Below are positions 24,647 through 34,035 of a stretch of DNA of 64,000 nt, in pieces. The stretch is from NCBI GenBank assembly GCA_035764005.1, contig DASTZZ010000027.1, forward strand, positions 1 through 64,000, given 5' to 3'. Both the position numbers and the translations under genes were made by a program. How positions within the stretch are numbered: position 1 is the first letter of the stretch; each line of letters begins with the position of its first letter. The notes beneath the pieces were generated by a model, which saw only the letters and a list, made by a program, of their open reading frames with translations, did not search any database and was not told where the DNA came from. The stretch is from Terriglobales bacterium. Lineage in GTDB: Bacteria; Acidobacteriota; Terriglobia; Terriglobales; Acidobacteriaceae.

Positions 24647-25042
24647 GAAAATTTCTCCTCCTGAGGCTATCTACAACTAATGGGCCATTGCAAACAAATG
24701 AGAGAAATGATTACCGCAATTGAGCCTTTCTCCTTAGACTTTCGCCTTAACTCCACAGCAAAGTCTCAACACGGATGCTCCAAGCCCAAGTTTTTTTAGT
24801 GGGGAGATTCACATGCTGCAGCAGATGGTGACTCCAGGACAGTGTCCCTCAGTAACTGAAGTAGCACTGCCAGATTGCCGAGTGTGCAAATTCTGAACAC
24901 GCTTCCAAAATTCAGACACTCGATCTAGTCAAATTCAACCCTGTTTTGGCACAAACCTTTGAAAAGCAAAGGGCGGGCTCACATCCCACCATCGTGGTAG
25001 CGGGGTTGCATCGCATATTCGGAAGCGTTTAACAAAACGGCA
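24647..25042. other. Divergent intergenic region
   Basis: This region of 396 bases separates the minus-strand regulator operon from the plus-strand genes starting at 25043 and should contain both promoters. It includes a T-run at 24791-24797 without a convincing stem, and a possible tiny Cys-rich frame listed separately. Confidence 0.5.
24813..24896 (+). CDS. Possible 27-residue Cys-containing peptide
   Basis: GGGGAG at 24801-24806 precedes an ATG at 24813 by six bases. The short frame ends with TGA at 24894-24896 and encodes a peptide with three cysteines, finishing in P-D-C-R-V-C-K-F. The ribosome-binding site is good, but with a single copy and so few residues coding cannot be shown. It could be a small secreted or modified peptide, or chance. 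Confidence 0.2.
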   Translation: MLQQMVTPGQCPSVTEVALPDCRVCKF

Positions 25043-25390
25043 ATGCACTTCCCCATCAGCAAATCGGTTATTGCGACAAAAGCATTCGCGCTGTGTGCAA
25101 TTACTGTGAGCTTGTGCGCGGTTGCGAGTTGCGCCGAAGCAAACCGCATCACGCAGAGCACGCCGCGAAGCGCCTCCGCTGCGCTGCATTTGACGGTGTT
25201 TGTAGTCCCAGTTCTTCACGCGCGTCCTGAGGCCGCGCCGAAGCGAGAGGATTCTTCGATTACGTTCACGTTCGCGAAACCGGCGTTGAACGGAAGCTAT
25301 GACGTTCGTACGTTTTCTCCCGCCGAGAACAAACACGGGGGAAGGCAGCAGCCGGCAATTCTGCAAACTTTGACGATTGTTCCAAAATGA
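25043..25390 (+). CDS. Putative exported hypothetical protein
   Basis: The 115-residue frame starts with a signal-peptide-like segment (S-V-I-A-T-K-A-F-A-L-C-A-I-T-V-S-L) ending in A-V-A-S-C-A, which may be a lipobox with Cys30. The rest (L-T-V-F-V-V-P-V-L ... S-Y-D-V-R-T-F-S) shows no known motif. The stop TGA overlaps the ATG of the next gene (ATGA at 25387-25390), which argues for a real, translationally coupled gene. No strong ribosome-binding site is seen before 25043. Confidence 0.45.
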   Translation: MHFPISKSVIATKAFALCAITVSLCAVASCAEANRITQSTPRSASAALHLTVFVVPVLHARPEAAPKREDSSITFTFAKPALNGSYDVRTFSPAENKHGGRQQPAILQTLTIVPK

Positions 25391-26160
25391 AATCCGTCGG
25401 AAGCGAGAGAAATAGAGCTATGAATAACTTTTCTGAACTTCAGGCCGTAGTGGTCTCGTACGACACGGCAGTTCTTGGTGCGATTTCAACGTGCCTTAGC
25501 GAACTCGGGATTGCAGGAATATGTCATCCCGATTGTGAATCGGCGATTGGCCTTCTGCAGAAGCAAAAGATCGACGCTTTCTTCGTCGATCAGGAGCTGG
25601 ATGCTGAATTGTCGGTGCTGGAACGTATGCGGCGTTCGTCGTCAGGACGGGGCGCGGTTGGCTTTGCCATCGTACCGGGCACGAGCGACGGCATTCGCGC
25701 GTGTCGTGCTGCTGATTTCGTGATCACAAAGCCGCTCACAAAAATGGAAGTTGCACGCGTTCTGCGTGCCGCATACGGAATGATGTTGAAAGAACGGCGC
25801 CGCTACTCGCGTCACAATCTTCGTTGCGAAGCGATTCTTTCTGACGCCACCGGCCGGAAGTGTCTAGCTCGAACCACGAACATTAGCCAGACTGGGATCG
25901 CCTTGGAATGCGAACTTTCGTTGCCTGCCGGTGCGGTTGTGCAGCTTCAACTCACACTTCCGCACAGTTTGGAGGTGTGCAAGTTTGAAGGCCGGGTAAT
26001 TTGGTCAGCGGCGAACGGTAAAGCGGGATTAACCTTCACGCATATGAGCTCTCGCGACCGAGAGCACCTGACAGAATGGGTGGATGCAGAGTTCTTACGT
26101 CAGTGGCATCCAGTGATCCCGCAGAGTGTGGCATGGAGTTTTGTGCGTGCGGCTCATTGA
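25387..26160 (+). CDS. Receiver-like plus PilZ domain protein
   Basis: The 257-residue product starts with M-K-S; an alternative start M-N-N-F-S-E at 25420 has GAGAG upstream. Residues about 15-130 form a degenerate receiver fold (V-V-V-S-Y-D-T, D-A-F-F-V-D-Q-E-L, V-I-T-K-P-L-T). Residues about 137-245 are a PilZ domain with the cyclic-di-GMP signature R-R-R-Y-S-R-H-N (RxxxR type) and T-N-I-S-Q-T-G-I-A-L (the D/NxSxxG motif with Asn in the first position). It probably binds cyclic-di-GMP and controls motility, adhesion or polysaccharide export through protein contacts. It is convergent with the transporter gene that ends at 26166. Confidence 0.85.
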   Translation: MKSVGSERNRAMNNFSELQAVVVSYDTAVLGAISTCLSELGIAGICHPDCESAIGLLQKQKIDAFFVDQELDAELSVLERMRRSSSGRGAVGFAIVPGTSDGIRACRAADFVITKPLTKMEVARVLRAAYGMMLKERRRYSRHNLRCEAILSDATGRKCLARTTNISQTGIALECELSLPAGAVVQLQLTLPHSLEVCKFEGRVIWSAANGKAGLTFTHMSSRDREHLTEWVDAEFLRQWHPVIPQSVAWSFVRAAH

Positions 26161-26165
26161 GTTGC

Positions 26166-28376
26166 CTAAGCCGCTTGTAAGCGTTCCCGATCGAGATCGG
26201 ACTTCTTGCGGCCAAATGAGATGCTTGCGAGCCATGGAAACATGAACAGAGCGGCGGTTGCTGCGGTAGCGGAACCGAACATCACAAACAATCCAAATCG
26301 CTGAGTGGGCGGAAAATTCGACAGCAGGAAGATACCAAACCCGCAGCAGATCACTAACAGGTTTGTCCCAATCGGACGCCACAGATGCGAGCATGCCCGT
26401 GACCATGGTCCCCACGAGTTGCGGCCCGAGGACTTGCGCTCCGTACTCGCCCGCTTGGCGAACATCGTGAGATAGATCATTGCGTCCACGCCCATGCCCA
26501 AATCGAGATTGGCTGCGGACGAAGTGATGAAATCCAGAGGCATTCCCAAAAAGGCAATATATCCGCGTACCACAACGGGAATTACCAGCAGCGTGAGCAG
26601 CATCGCAAAGGCAACCCGGAGCGATCGGGAGAAGAGATAGCCCATGACGGTGAAAATGCCGATCAAGATGCCCACGCCAGTGATGATGCTGGAGTTGATG
26701 AGCCGGCCCATCTGACTCAGCAGGCTGTACTCACCACCGACCAACAACACACGAAAGCCTTCGTGTTCAGCCGTCCTCTCTACGCGATGGATGACGTCTG
26801 CGCGCGGCGCGCTTCGCACCGTCTCGCGCATTCGCAAGAGGAACAGCGCCCTTTTGTGATCAGCCGTTAGAAACTGGCGGGCGACCGCTCCGTGTTTCGG
26901 GTCCTCCAGGATGCTGATCTCCTTCCCTGTAGTTAAGAACATCGTGTACCAGTGGCGCCTGACTTCGCTGAGCACGACCGGCAGCGACATGACTTTGCCG
27001 ACGGCGGGATCTTTTTCCAGCGCGTTCTGAAGATCCCAGAGGTGGTTATAACCGTCAGTGTTATCGAGCGCAGCGCCGCTCCTCTCTTCGACCATGAGTT
27101 TCAGCGGGCTGCTGCCACCGGAGCGATCGACAGCCTCGAGTCCTTGCCGAATGTCACTTCCCTTTTTGAAATACGCGAACAACGGTGGATCGGTATTCAG
27201 ACGGAATACGCCAATCGCAGCAACCGCGCCGACGACCATCACTCCAATCGCAACCAGTCGGTGGCGCTCGGAAAAGAACGATCGCACTCGCGACGCGAAG
27301 GCCTCCGTCCAGCGCAGCTTTGCGTGCGGCGGGGAGGCCAGAGCCAGAAACCATGGATACACCGCATATGCAGCGGCAAATGCCATCGCCGCGCCAACCG
27401 CGCCGCCGGTGCCGAGATGCTTCATCGGTGTTGATGAGACCAACAGAAGGCTGATGAAGCCCAGCAGCATGCAGACTGCGCTCCAGAAAGATGGCGCAAC
27501 CGTCTCCTTCACTGCACTCCAAACGGCAGCCCGTCCCGTCGATTTCTGCTGCTCACAAATTCGTTTCCAGTTAAAGGTGAGAAAGACCATGGGTGAAAGT
27601 GTCATGACAAACACCATGGTCGAGAGATTCGCCGTCACTGGCCCGATCGGAATATGAATGGCCTGGGTAACGATGAGCGTTGCAGCACTCGAGTTAGCAC
27701 AGGCGCTGAACGCGCCCAACAGAACCCATGGTGAACGAAAGATCACGAATAAGATCACGGCGAAGACGCCGACTGCCGCCAGGCTGAAGGTCCGCAGATC
27801 TCTTTCCAGGGTGCGCGAAATCAATTCCGTGACATAGGGCAGTCCCGAGATCACCACATGGAATCCGCGATGGTCGAATCTCTTCTTGAGCGCCTGCAGA
27901 TCGTTGATTGTTTGCGGGCCAACTTTGTCTTTTACCGTCGCGATCACGTCAGTAGATTTGTGATCCTTGCCAATGAGAACGTGCGTCCAGAGACGGCTCT
28001 TTAACGCATCCTTGAGGTCCTTCGGCACCGGCTTCCGGCCCAGTGATATGACATCGGTGACTCCGGGCACCTTCGCGATTGCATCCGACAATTCCCGAAT
28101 GCGGTCCACGTACCACTGCGACCCGATGTCGCCGCTGACCGTCAAGTCAATCTCGGTCATTTCGGGAAAAGTCCTGGATATCTCATTGTCGGCGCGGACT
28201 TGAGGATCGTTTTTTGAGAAGAAGAAATTCTCGCCCACCTTCGGTTTTAGATCGACTGTGCGAAGAAACATGAACATCACCAGCGCGGTAACACCAAAGC
28301 ACACAAGAATCGGGACTGCTAAAGGCACAAAGCGTCCGCGATTCTGCTTGGAGCTAATTGGGATTGGCTTCTTCAT
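26166..28376 (-). CDS. RND-superfamily (MMPL type) transporter
   Basis: The ATG at 28376 is preferred to a TTG two codons earlier. The 736-residue product has the RND half-and-half layout: one N-terminal helix, a periplasmic domain, five further helices at about residues 195-345, a soluble linker with the following helix at about 375, a second periplasmic domain and five helices at about 565-720. The conserved S-S-A-A-N-L-D-L-G-M-G-V-D-A segment in the second half corresponds to the G-x-x-x-D proton-relay motif of MMPL and HpnN proteins, and the first half carries N-L-S-T-M-V-F-V. Such pumps export lipids or hydrophobic compounds. The substrate is not evident and no outer-membrane or adaptor gene is adjacent. 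Confidence 0.88.
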   Translation of the reverse strand: MKKPIPISSKQNRGRFVPLAVPILVCFGVTALVMFMFLRTVDLKPKVGENFFFSKNDPQVRADNEISRTFPEMTEIDLTVSGDIGSQWYVDRIRELSDAIAKVPGVTDVISLGRKPVPKDLKDALKSRLWTHVLIGKDHKSTDVIATVKDKVGPQTINDLQALKKRFDHRGFHVVISGLPYVTELISRTLERDLRTFSLAAVGVFAVILFVIFRSPWVLLGAFSACANSSAATLIVTQAIHIPIGPVTANLSTMVFVMTLSPMVFLTFNWKRICEQQKSTGRAAVWSAVKETVAPSFWSAVCMLLGFISLLLVSSTPMKHLGTGGAVGAAMAFAAAYAVYPWFLALASPPHAKLRWTEAFASRVRSFFSERHRLVAIGVMVVGAVAAIGVFRLNTDPPLFAYFKKGSDIRQGLEAVDRSGGSSPLKLMVEERSGAALDNTDGYNHLWDLQNALEKDPAVGKVMSLPVVLSEVRRHWYTMFLTTGKEISILEDPKHGAVARQFLTADHKRALFLLRMRETVRSAPRADVIHRVERTAEHEGFRVLLVGGEYSLLSQMGRLINSSIITGVGILIGIFTVMGYLFSRSLRVAFAMLLTLLVIPVVVRGYIAFLGMPLDFITSSAANLDLGMGVDAMIYLTMFAKRASTERKSSGRNSWGPWSRACSHLWRPIGTNLLVICCGFGIFLLSNFPPTQRFGLFVMFGSATAATAALFMFPWLASISFGRKKSDLDRERLQAA

Positions 28377-28654
28377 TCCCAAACCGGATCCACCTGAAAT
28401 CGTCTTCCCGAATACGTAATCCTTTCAATTGGATGCACTCAAGTTGGCTTACTTCTGGCCATTTGAAAGATGGGAGCACAAGAGTACATTTCCTGAGTTG
28501 CCGCGGACGACTTCTAACAGGAGAGATACTCTGGAATGGCTTGAAACACGGTGCCGCGCTGTTTGCAGTCTGAGCTGAAGAAGAAAATGAAAGATCATCG
28601 ACACGCAAGATAGCGGGCATGAGCCCACACCGCGTTAGGGCGCAGCTTTAGCCC

Positions 28655-30592
28655 TTGGCTAGCTGGGGAAATCTTCAGGCGGAACTGCAGAGTTTTTGCT
28701 TGATCACGTCATACTGGTGGATGTTTACGTCGATCGTCGTGCTGGTGTTAGTGTCATTCAGTTATTTCTTAGTCCTGAATTCCTTGCAGAAGAGGTGCAC
28801 TCCCTTGCTGTGTAGAAAAGGCAAAGGCACGTTCGCGATCGCGACAGTGTGGCTTGTCGTTAGTGGCATTTTATGCGCTTCCGATTCTCCTTCTGCGCAA
28901 CCGCTTCAAAAAGGGGAGGAAGTGCAGACTGCGTCGATGTCAACTGGTGTTCGAGGTGGCACCCTCGTTGTAGCGCAGCGCGCGGAACCAAAGACGCTCA
29001 ATCCGGTGATGGCGTTCGATGTGCCGTCGCGCGACGTGCTCGGGCGAATGATGGCGGATTTAATTCATATCAACCGGGTCACGCAAAAAACAGAGCCAGC
29101 ACTGGCAAGTTCGTGGAAGATTTCTCCCGATGGGCGCAGGTTCATTTTGAAGCTGCGGCATGGGGTCAGGTTCTCCGACGGCCAGCCTTTTAACGCCGAT
29201 GACGTGTTGTTCACGTTCAAGGTTTATCTCGACGAGAAGGTGCACTCGCCTCAGCGCGACCTGCTCGTGATCAACGGCAAGCCGCTCTCGGTCACAAAGC
29301 TCGACTCCTACACTGTTCGCTTCGATCTCGATCGGCCCTATGCTGCAGCGGAACGAATTTTTGACAGTCTCGCAATTCTTCCGCGCCATCTTCTCGAGAA
29401 AGCTTATGAGCAGGGCAAGTTTGCAGAAGCCTGGACGCTCAATACCGCACCAACAGAAATTGCGGGACTAGGACCATTTCGCTTCAAGCAGTACGTCCCC
29501 GGCCAGCGCATCGTGTTGGAGCGCAATCCTTATTATTGGAAGATGGATCGCAACCGGAACCGTTTGCCTTATCTCGATGAACTTGTTTTTTCATTCGTAG
29601 GAACAGAGGATGCGCAGGTCATCCACTTCCAAACCGGTGAAAGTCAGATCATCAATCGATTTGGCACTGACAACTTCAGAATTCTGGCGAAGGACCAGCA
29701 AGCTCGCGGATACCATGTAGAGGACCTTGGCCCCAGTCTGGAATTCAACTTCCTGGTCTTCAACCTAAACGATCTTCCATCTGACCAACTGCCCGATATC
29801 CAGCGCGAACAAAGATGGTTTCGCGATTTGAAGTTTCGGCAAGCGGTTTCTTTGGCGATTGATCGTGATGCCATCGTGCGGCTCGTCTATCAAGGACATG
29901 GCGCTGCGCTTTGGGGCAATGAAACTCCCTCCGATAAGAGATGGGTAGACGAAGCTCTGCCGCACCCGGCCCGATCACTTGGACATTCGCGGGACCTCCT
30001 GAAGTCAGCAGGGTTTTCCTGGAGCAGCGAAGGCAAACTCCTCGACCGTGAAGGCAAAGCGGTAGAGTTTACGATCATCACCAGCTCATCCAATGCTCAG
30101 CGTGTAAAGATGGCAACCATCATTGCCGATGATCTGGGGCAGCTCGGCATGAATGTGCATCCGATACCGCTGGAATTCCGCGCCGTTGTGGATCGCGTGT
30201 TCCAGAGCAACAATTACGAGGCTTGCATTCTGGGCCTCGGAGGAGGAGACGCCGATCCGAATGTGGCGATGAATGTATGGCTATCGAATGGGCCGACTCA
30301 TGTTTGGAACCTGCACGAGACGCATCCGGCTACGGCTTGGCAGGCGGAGATCGATCGTCTGATGAATGAGCAAATGATCACGGTGGACTATCGCCGTCGC
30401 AAACAACTCTACGACAGCGTACAGCAACTGATTGCGGATAATTTGCCTCTGATTTTCCTTGCGACTCCGAACGTTCTTGTCGGCGCCAGAGACGATATCG
30501 GCAACTTCAATCCCGGTGTGCTCGAACCGTATGCGCTCTGGGATATGGGGGAACTCTTTTTCAAGCCTCACGCTGGAGCCAAGGCTCGATGA
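28655..30592 (+). CDS. ABC-type substrate-binding protein, family 5 (peptide/nickel type)
   Basis: The frame opens with TTG at 28655; a start at ATG 28721 or later is possible, since two hydrophobic segments occur (about residues 22-45 and 58-75). The second of these looks like the true signal peptide (A-T-V-W-L-V-V-S-G-I-L-C-A). The mature part (from about 90) is a typical SBP_bac_5 protein: L-V-V-A-Q-R-A-E-P-K-T-L-N-P, then L-A-S-S-W-K-I-S-P-D-G, L-R-H-G-V-R-F-S-D-G-Q-P-F-N-A-D-D-V, and F-R-Q-A-V-S-L-A-I-D-R. It binds oligopeptides or similar solutes in the periplasm. No permease or ATPase gene is nearby, so its partner must be elsewhere. Confidence 0.88.
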   Translation: MASWGNLQAELQSFCLITSYWWMFTSIVVLVLVSFSYFLVLNSLQKRCTPLLCRKGKGTFAIATVWLVVSGILCASDSPSAQPLQKGEEVQTASMSTGVRGGTLVVAQRAEPKTLNPVMAFDVPSRDVLGRMMADLIHINRVTQKTEPALASSWKISPDGRRFILKLRHGVRFSDGQPFNADDVLFTFKVYLDEKVHSPQRDLLVINGKPLSVTKLDSYTVRFDLDRPYAAAERIFDSLAILPRHLLEKAYEQGKFAEAWTLNTAPTEIAGLGPFRFKQYVPGQRIVLERNPYYWKMDRNRNRLPYLDELVFSFVGTEDAQVIHFQTGESQIINRFGTDNFRILAKDQQARGYHVEDLGPSLEFNFLVFNLNDLPSDQLPDIQREQRWFRDLKFRQAVSLAIDRDAIVRLVYQGHGAALWGNETPSDKRWVDEALPHPARSLGHSRDLLKSAGFSWSSEGKLLDREGKAVEFTIITSSSNAQRVKMATIIADDLGQLGMNVHPIPLEFRAVVDRVFQSNNYEACILGLGGGDADPNVAMNVWLSNGPTHVWNLHETHPATAWQAEIDRLMNEQMITVDYRRRKQLYDSVQQLIADNLPLIFLATPNVLVGARDDIGNFNPGVLEPYALWDMGELFFKPHAGAKAR

Positions 30593-30764
30593 GTATCGTT
30601 GCCGCATGCTGCCAAACGCTATCGCGCTGCCATAAACCTGTATATGGCAGCTATAAAGTGATCCGAGAACCTGAGAGAAGGAACGGAGGCTCGGCTCTGG
30701 TACCGCTGTGTGATAGTGGGTGCTCTCCCCCGAGATAATCTGGGCTTTCGCTGGAGCGTCGCAA

Positions 30765-32537
30765 ATGATGTGGAAAAACCTCCTTATTTTGTGCGTCACC
30801 ATGGTGGGAATCGCAATGCAGGCACAGGAAAAGAACAGTGTGAAGATCAGTCCAGCAGCTAAGGCGAGCAGGAATGGTTTTCCCGATGCTGCACAACTCA
30901 AACAAATGATCGCGCGCTTCGCTCCGACTCCGCTCGAAGTGGACGTAAACGCGCTTTCCGACGGCGACAAAAAGGCTTTGGCAAAGCTGATTGAGGCCAG
31001 CCGGGTTATCAACGACATCTTCCTTACGCAGCTCTGGTCGGGCAATCACGCCGAATTGGCCAAGCTCGAGAAAGATTCTTCACCGCTGGGCCGCGAACGC
31101 CTGCATTACTTCTGGATTAACAAGAGTCCGTGGTCTGACCTCGACGCACACTCTGCCTTCTTGCCTGGAGTTCCGCCCAAGAAGTTGCCGGGAGCGAACT
31201 TCTATCCCGCCGACATGAGCAAAGAACAGTTCGAAACTTGGGTGAAGACGCTCCCTCAATCCCAGCGCGAGCAGGCCGAAGGATTTTTCACTGTGATCCG
31301 TCGCGATACGCAGCACAAACTGACGATCGTTCCTTATAGCACCGAGTATCGCAGCAATCTTCAGAAAGCTGCTGACTTGTTGAAGCAGGCCGCAGCACTC
31401 ACTGACAACGAAACGCTAAAGAAATTCCTTACGACTAGGGCGGAAGCGTTTCTATCCAATGATTATTACCAGAGCGACCTCGCCTGGATGGACCTTGACG
31501 CGCCGCTCGATATCACCATCGGTCCCTACGAAACCTACAACGACGAATTGTTCGGATACAAAGCTGCTTATGAAGCTTACGTAAACATCCGCGACGAGGA
31601 GGAATCGGCCAAGCTCGCAGCCTTCTCCGAGCACCTGCAGGAAATTGAGAACAACCTGCCGATTGATGCGCGGTATCGTAATCCCAAATTGGGAGCGGCC
31701 TCGCCGATCCGGGTGGTGAACCAGGTCTTCTCCGCCGGAGACGGCAGCCATGGCGTGCAGACCGCTGCCTACAATCTTCCCAATGACGATCGCGTGATCC
31801 AGCAAAAAGGCAGCAAGCGCGTCATGCTGAAGAACGTGCAGCAAGCCAAGTTCCGCACGATCCTAACTCCCATCGCCGCCGAGGTGCTCGCACCTGCCGA
31901 TCGTCAATATCTTGATTTCGATTCCTTTTTCACGCACATCCTGGCGCATGAACTGACGCATGGCCTTGGCCCGCACCAGATCACTGTGAATGGACGCAGC
32001 ACGAATCCGCGGCAGGAACTCAAAGAGCTTTACAGCGCTGTGGAAGAAGCAAAGGCTGACGTCACCGGTCTGTTTGCGTTGCAGTTCCTCATGGACCACG
32101 GCAGTCCCACAGTTCCGCACGGCGAAGATGCAGAACGCAAACTCTACACGACGTTTTTGGCATCATCGTTTCGCACTCTGCGCTTCGGACTCAAAGAAGC
32201 TCACGCGCGTGGAATGGCCGTGCAATTCAATTACCTGTTGGATAAAGGTGGATTCAAAGCCAATCCGGACGGGACGTTTTCTGTGGATTTCAGCAAGATC
32301 AAGCAGTCAGTGAGTGATCTCGATCACGATTTACTAACGATAGAAGCTGTGGGCGACTATTCCGGTGCAAAGCAAATGCTGGATTCGCTCGGCGTGATCC
32401 GTCCGCAGGTGAAGCGAGCGCTCGATGGCCTCACGCACATTCCCACTGATATCGAGCCAATCTTTGTAACGGCGGACCAGGTCGCGCCGGCAGGAAAGAA
32501 CGAATTAGGCTCCGAACCGGCGGCACTAAGACGTTAA
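30765..32537 (+). CDS. Secreted zinc metallopeptidase, DPP III (M49)-like
   Basis: GGAG at 30752-30755 supports the ATG at 30765; a GTG at 30720 is less likely. The 590-residue product has a signal peptide (M-M-W-K-N-L-L-I-L-C-V ... A-M-Q-A-Q). The zinc site is H-E-L-T-H-G-L-G-P-H at about residue 390, followed some 35 residues later by E-E-A-K-A-D, giving two His ligands and a Glu ligand. That pattern matches the dipeptidyl-peptidase III-like group of bacterial proteins often named Zn-dependent hydrolases; classic DPP III has H-E-x-x-G-H instead. A peptidase role outside the cytoplasm is likely, but the substrate is not known. It has no operon partner. Confidence 0.8.
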   Translation: MMWKNLLILCVTMVGIAMQAQEKNSVKISPAAKASRNGFPDAAQLKQMIARFAPTPLEVDVNALSDGDKKALAKLIEASRVINDIFLTQLWSGNHAELAKLEKDSSPLGRERLHYFWINKSPWSDLDAHSAFLPGVPPKKLPGANFYPADMSKEQFETWVKTLPQSQREQAEGFFTVIRRDTQHKLTIVPYSTEYRSNLQKAADLLKQAAALTDNETLKKFLTTRAEAFLSNDYYQSDLAWMDLDAPLDITIGPYETYNDELFGYKAAYEAYVNIRDEEESAKLAAFSEHLQEIENNLPIDARYRNPKLGAASPIRVVNQVFSAGDGSHGVQTAAYNLPNDDRVIQQKGSKRVMLKNVQQAKFRTILTPIAAEVLAPADRQYLDFDSFFTHILAHELTHGLGPHQITVNGRSTNPRQELKELYSAVEEAKADVTGLFALQFLMDHGSPTVPHGEDAERKLYTTFLASSFRTLRFGLKEAHARGMAVQFNYLLDKGGFKANPDGTFSVDFSKIKQSVSDLDHDLLTIEAVGDYSGAKQMLDSLGVIRPQVKRALDGLTHIPTDIEPIFVTADQVAPAGKNELGSEPAALRR

Positions 32538-32656
32538 CGCGCACGCTGCCATGCAGGTTATGAAAAGTCCAGTTGAGTGAGGACTGGCTGGCTGTCGATA
32601 CGAGGTAATCGAAGTCGACCATTCCCGACCAGAATGACGCGCACATATTTTCCGGA

Positions 32657-34000
32657 ATGACCATGTCACCGAGAACCCGGGTGATGCTTGCAGGCGCGAT
32701 CGGCAACATCGTCGAGTGGTACGACTTCGGCTTGTATGGACTCCTGGCTCCGGTGCTCGCCTCATTGTTCTTCCCTTCCCACGATCGGGTTGCTGCGCTG
32801 CTCGGAGTGTATGGCGGCTTCGCCGTTGGCTTTGCAATTCGACCGATCGGTGCGGTGATACTGGGGCGAGTCGGCGACCGCAAAGGACGTCAGTTCGTCC
32901 TGGTCCTCTCCGTGGCTTTAATGGGAGTGGCAACCGTCGCGATAGGAGTCCTGCCCTCATATCACGCAATCGGCATTTGGGCGCCGGTTCTGTTGATCGG
33001 CATTCGTCTATTTCAAGGATTCTCCGTTGGCGGAGAGTTCGTAGGATCTGTCACGTATCTGGTCGAGACTGCGCCCGCGCAGCGGCGGGGCCTCGCGGGC
33101 AGTGTGGCGAATATCGGCGCCACAATCGGCATGCTGGTCGCGGCTGCAGCAGCGGCGCTGGCGGAAACGCATGCATCCTCGTTTCCGCAGGTATGGAGGA
33201 TTCCGTTTCTCTTCGGCGGCGCGTTAGCGTTTGCGGGCTATTGGCTGCGACGTCATTTGCCGCCAGAGCAGCCTGAAGTTGGGTCTGCGTCTTCATCCGC
33301 GCCAACCGAGGCTAGAACAGTAGGCGCTGATGCGATTGGCGTAGTGGTTGCACGGGCTTCCCAGTTTGGGAAGCTCACTCAACAATGGCCAGCCCTACGC
33401 GCTTTTCGGGAAGTGCCGCGCACCATGCTGGTTGCCACGCTCTTCACCTGCGGTTACGGAGTTTCCAATTATGTGATCATGGTTTTCCTGCCGACTTTCG
33501 GCCGTGAGTTTGCCGACATTCCGGAAGCAAGTGCGCTGCGGATCAACACGGCAGGACAATTCGTCGCGCTCATTGTGGTACCGCTGGCAGGCTGGGTTTC
33601 AGATCTCTGGATTCGACGGCGCACCATGTTATGGGGAGCGTTCCTCCTGCAGGCACTTGTCGCCTGGGAGTTATTCAATCTGGTTTTACATCGGAACACG
33701 GCAGGCTTGTGGACGGCGCAACTCCTTCTCGCCTGTCTGCTGGCAATCGTCATGGGCACAGCACCGGCGATGCTCGCCGAGCAATTCCCTCGCGGATATC
33801 GCGTGAGCGGTCATGCTGTCGTGCTAAACGTTGGTATCGGAATCGCCGGCGGCACCGCGCCGATGATTGCGGTCGCCCTCATTCGCGCGACCGGAAGCAG
33901 CATGGCTCCGGCCGTGTACCTCGCCGGCGCGTGCATGGTCTCAGTCATTTCAGTGCTGTTGCTGAAGGAGCGCAGTCGCGCAGCGTTGAAGCCAGTGTAG
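32657..34000 (+). CDS. MFS transporter of the metabolite:H+ symporter (MHS) family
   Basis: The 447-residue product has twelve predicted transmembrane helices. It carries the MHS signature G-N-I-V-E-W-Y-D-F-G-L-Y-G in the first helix. The MFS loop motif G-R-V-G-D-R-K-G-R is between helices 2 and 3, and F-Q-G-F-S-V-G-G-E-F-V-G-S is in helix 4. MHS proteins import proline, betaine, shikimate, citrate or alpha-ketoglutarate with protons. The sequence alone does not decide the substrate. The gene is single, between a metallopeptidase and a glycoside hydrolase on the same strand. Confidence 0.9.
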   Translation: MTMSPRTRVMLAGAIGNIVEWYDFGLYGLLAPVLASLFFPSHDRVAALLGVYGGFAVGFAIRPIGAVILGRVGDRKGRQFVLVLSVALMGVATVAIGVLPSYHAIGIWAPVLLIGIRLFQGFSVGGEFVGSVTYLVETAPAQRRGLAGSVANIGATIGMLVAAAAAALAETHASSFPQVWRIPFLFGGALAFAGYWLRRHLPPEQPEVGSASSSAPTEARTVGADAIGVVVARASQFGKLTQQWPALRAFREVPRTMLVATLFTCGYGVSNYVIMVFLPTFGREFADIPEASALRINTAGQFVALIVVPLAGWVSDLWIRRRTMLWGAFLLQALVAWELFNLVLHRNTAGLWTAQLLLACLLAIVMGTAPAMLAEQFPRGYRVSGHAVVLNVGIGIAGGTAPMIAVALIRATGSSMAPAVYLAGACMVSVISVLLLKERSRAALKPV

Positions 34001-34035
34001 AAGAGCGCCTCTCCTTCAGCTATGGATAAAAGCCA

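Noticed and set aside
24254-24664. Plus-strand frame of 136 codons opposite the gene at 24245-24646
   Set aside because: The minus-strand gene has AGGAGG at the right distance and a helical, protein-like product; the plus frame has neither.
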